41,628 nucleotides of DNA, from assembly GCA_964531385.1 (NCBI GenBank), contig CAZHGC010000020.1:1-41628 (forward strand). Reading direction: 5' to 3'. The notes beneath the pieces are model-generated. The model was not told the DNA's origin. It saw only the letters and a list, made by a program, of their open reading frames with translations, and made no database searches. The translations under genes were made by a program, and so were the position numbers. The stretch comes from MGBC114079 sp964531385. GTDB lineage: Bacteria > Bacillota > Clostridia > Lachnospirales > CAG-274. Below are positions 41,581 through 41,628 of this stretch, one piece after another (the first letter of the stretch is position 1; each line of letters starts with the position of its first letter).

Positions 41581-41628
41581 GGTTGATTGTATAATCAAAT
41601 AGGACACTAAAAAAAACAAAAAAATCAT
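41581..41628. repeat. 48-bp inverted repeat, right copy
   Basis: A perfect reverse complement of bases 6-53, ending exactly at the last base of the window. It starts 25 bases after the LRR/SLH stop codon. See the left copy. Confidence 0.9.

Noticed and set aside
1..41628. Reading the inverted terminal repeat as the ends of a linear plasmid or phage.
   Set aside because: The content is core chromosomal (fab, priA, cysS, sigH and others), with no replication, partition or phage gene. A repeat-bounded assembly segment is simpler.
1..41628. CRISPR arrays, tRNA or rRNA genes, integrases and transposases.
   Set aside because: I looked on both strands and saw no regularly spaced repeats, no tRNA-like T-loop with acceptor stem, and no reading frame resembling a recombinase.

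Overview
The window is an AT-rich chromosomal segment from a low-GC Gram-positive bacterium, most likely a member of class Clostridia (Bacillota). The evidence is the fatty-acid cluster order fabT-fabH-acpP-fabK-fabD-fabG-fabF-accB-fabZ-accC-accD-accA, RemA, SigH, RqcH, Mini-III and Rae1-type genes, a Bacillus-like yicC-remA-gmk-rpoZ-priA-def-fmt order, S-layer-homology (SLH) surface proteins, consensus SigA promoters and strong AGGAGG/GGTGAT ribosome binding sites. I see no rRNA, tRNA, CRISPR array, prophage or intact transposase. About 41 protein genes are packed tightly, with few gaps over 300 bases.

Layout. (1) 217-1608, minus strand: a Na+-coupled amino-acid symporter (NSS family) with its own promoter and terminator. 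(2) 2040-12219: a nearly complete type II fatty acid synthesis locus headed by its own MarR-type repressor FabT, with two tandem FabT boxes at its promoter. An internal promoter precedes fabD. A 460-base gap with a terminator-like hairpin, a long stem-loop and a new promoter splits accB from fabZ. (3) 12307-19889: threonine synthase, a lipoprotein that looks like a zinc-dead M1 peptidase, a flavodoxin-like/SCP2 fusion, diaminopimelate epimerase, a PAP2 phosphatase, and an ECF sigma/anti-sigma pair. (4) 19951-21714, minus strand: rqcH. (5) 21988-28860: yicC, remA, gmk, rpoZ, priA, def, fmt and a YugP-type membrane zinc peptidase. (6) 29016-34284: ispF, cysE, cysS, mrnC, rlmB, rae1, sigH, as in the Bacillus cysE-sigH neighbourhood. 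(7) 34407-36704, minus strand: a two-gene polar amino-acid ABC importer whose binding protein is fused to the permease. (8) 36912-41556: a secreted SLH-M13 metallopeptidase (minus strand), a KapD-like 3'-5' exonuclease and an LRR/SLH surface protein.

How the genes work together. Block 2 makes malonyl-CoA (AccABCD), charges ACP (FabD), initiates (FabH) and elongates (FabF, FabG, FabZ, FabK) acyl chains under acyl-ACP-responsive control by FabT. Blocks 4 to 6 are housekeeping genes for nucleotide supply, replication restart, translation initiation and N-terminal processing, ribosome rescue, isoprenoid precursor and cysteine metabolism, and stationary-phase/sporulation sigma control. Blocks 1, 7 and 8 are nutrient uptake and cell-surface functions.

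I found no single self-contained new system. The observations most worth a second look are the zinc-dead M1-like lipoprotein, two genes whose best-placed start codons are AUC and AUA behind strong ribosome binding sites, the perfect 48-bp inverted repeat at the two ends of the window, the flavodoxin-like/SCP2 fusion, and several operator-like palindromes at identifiable promoters.
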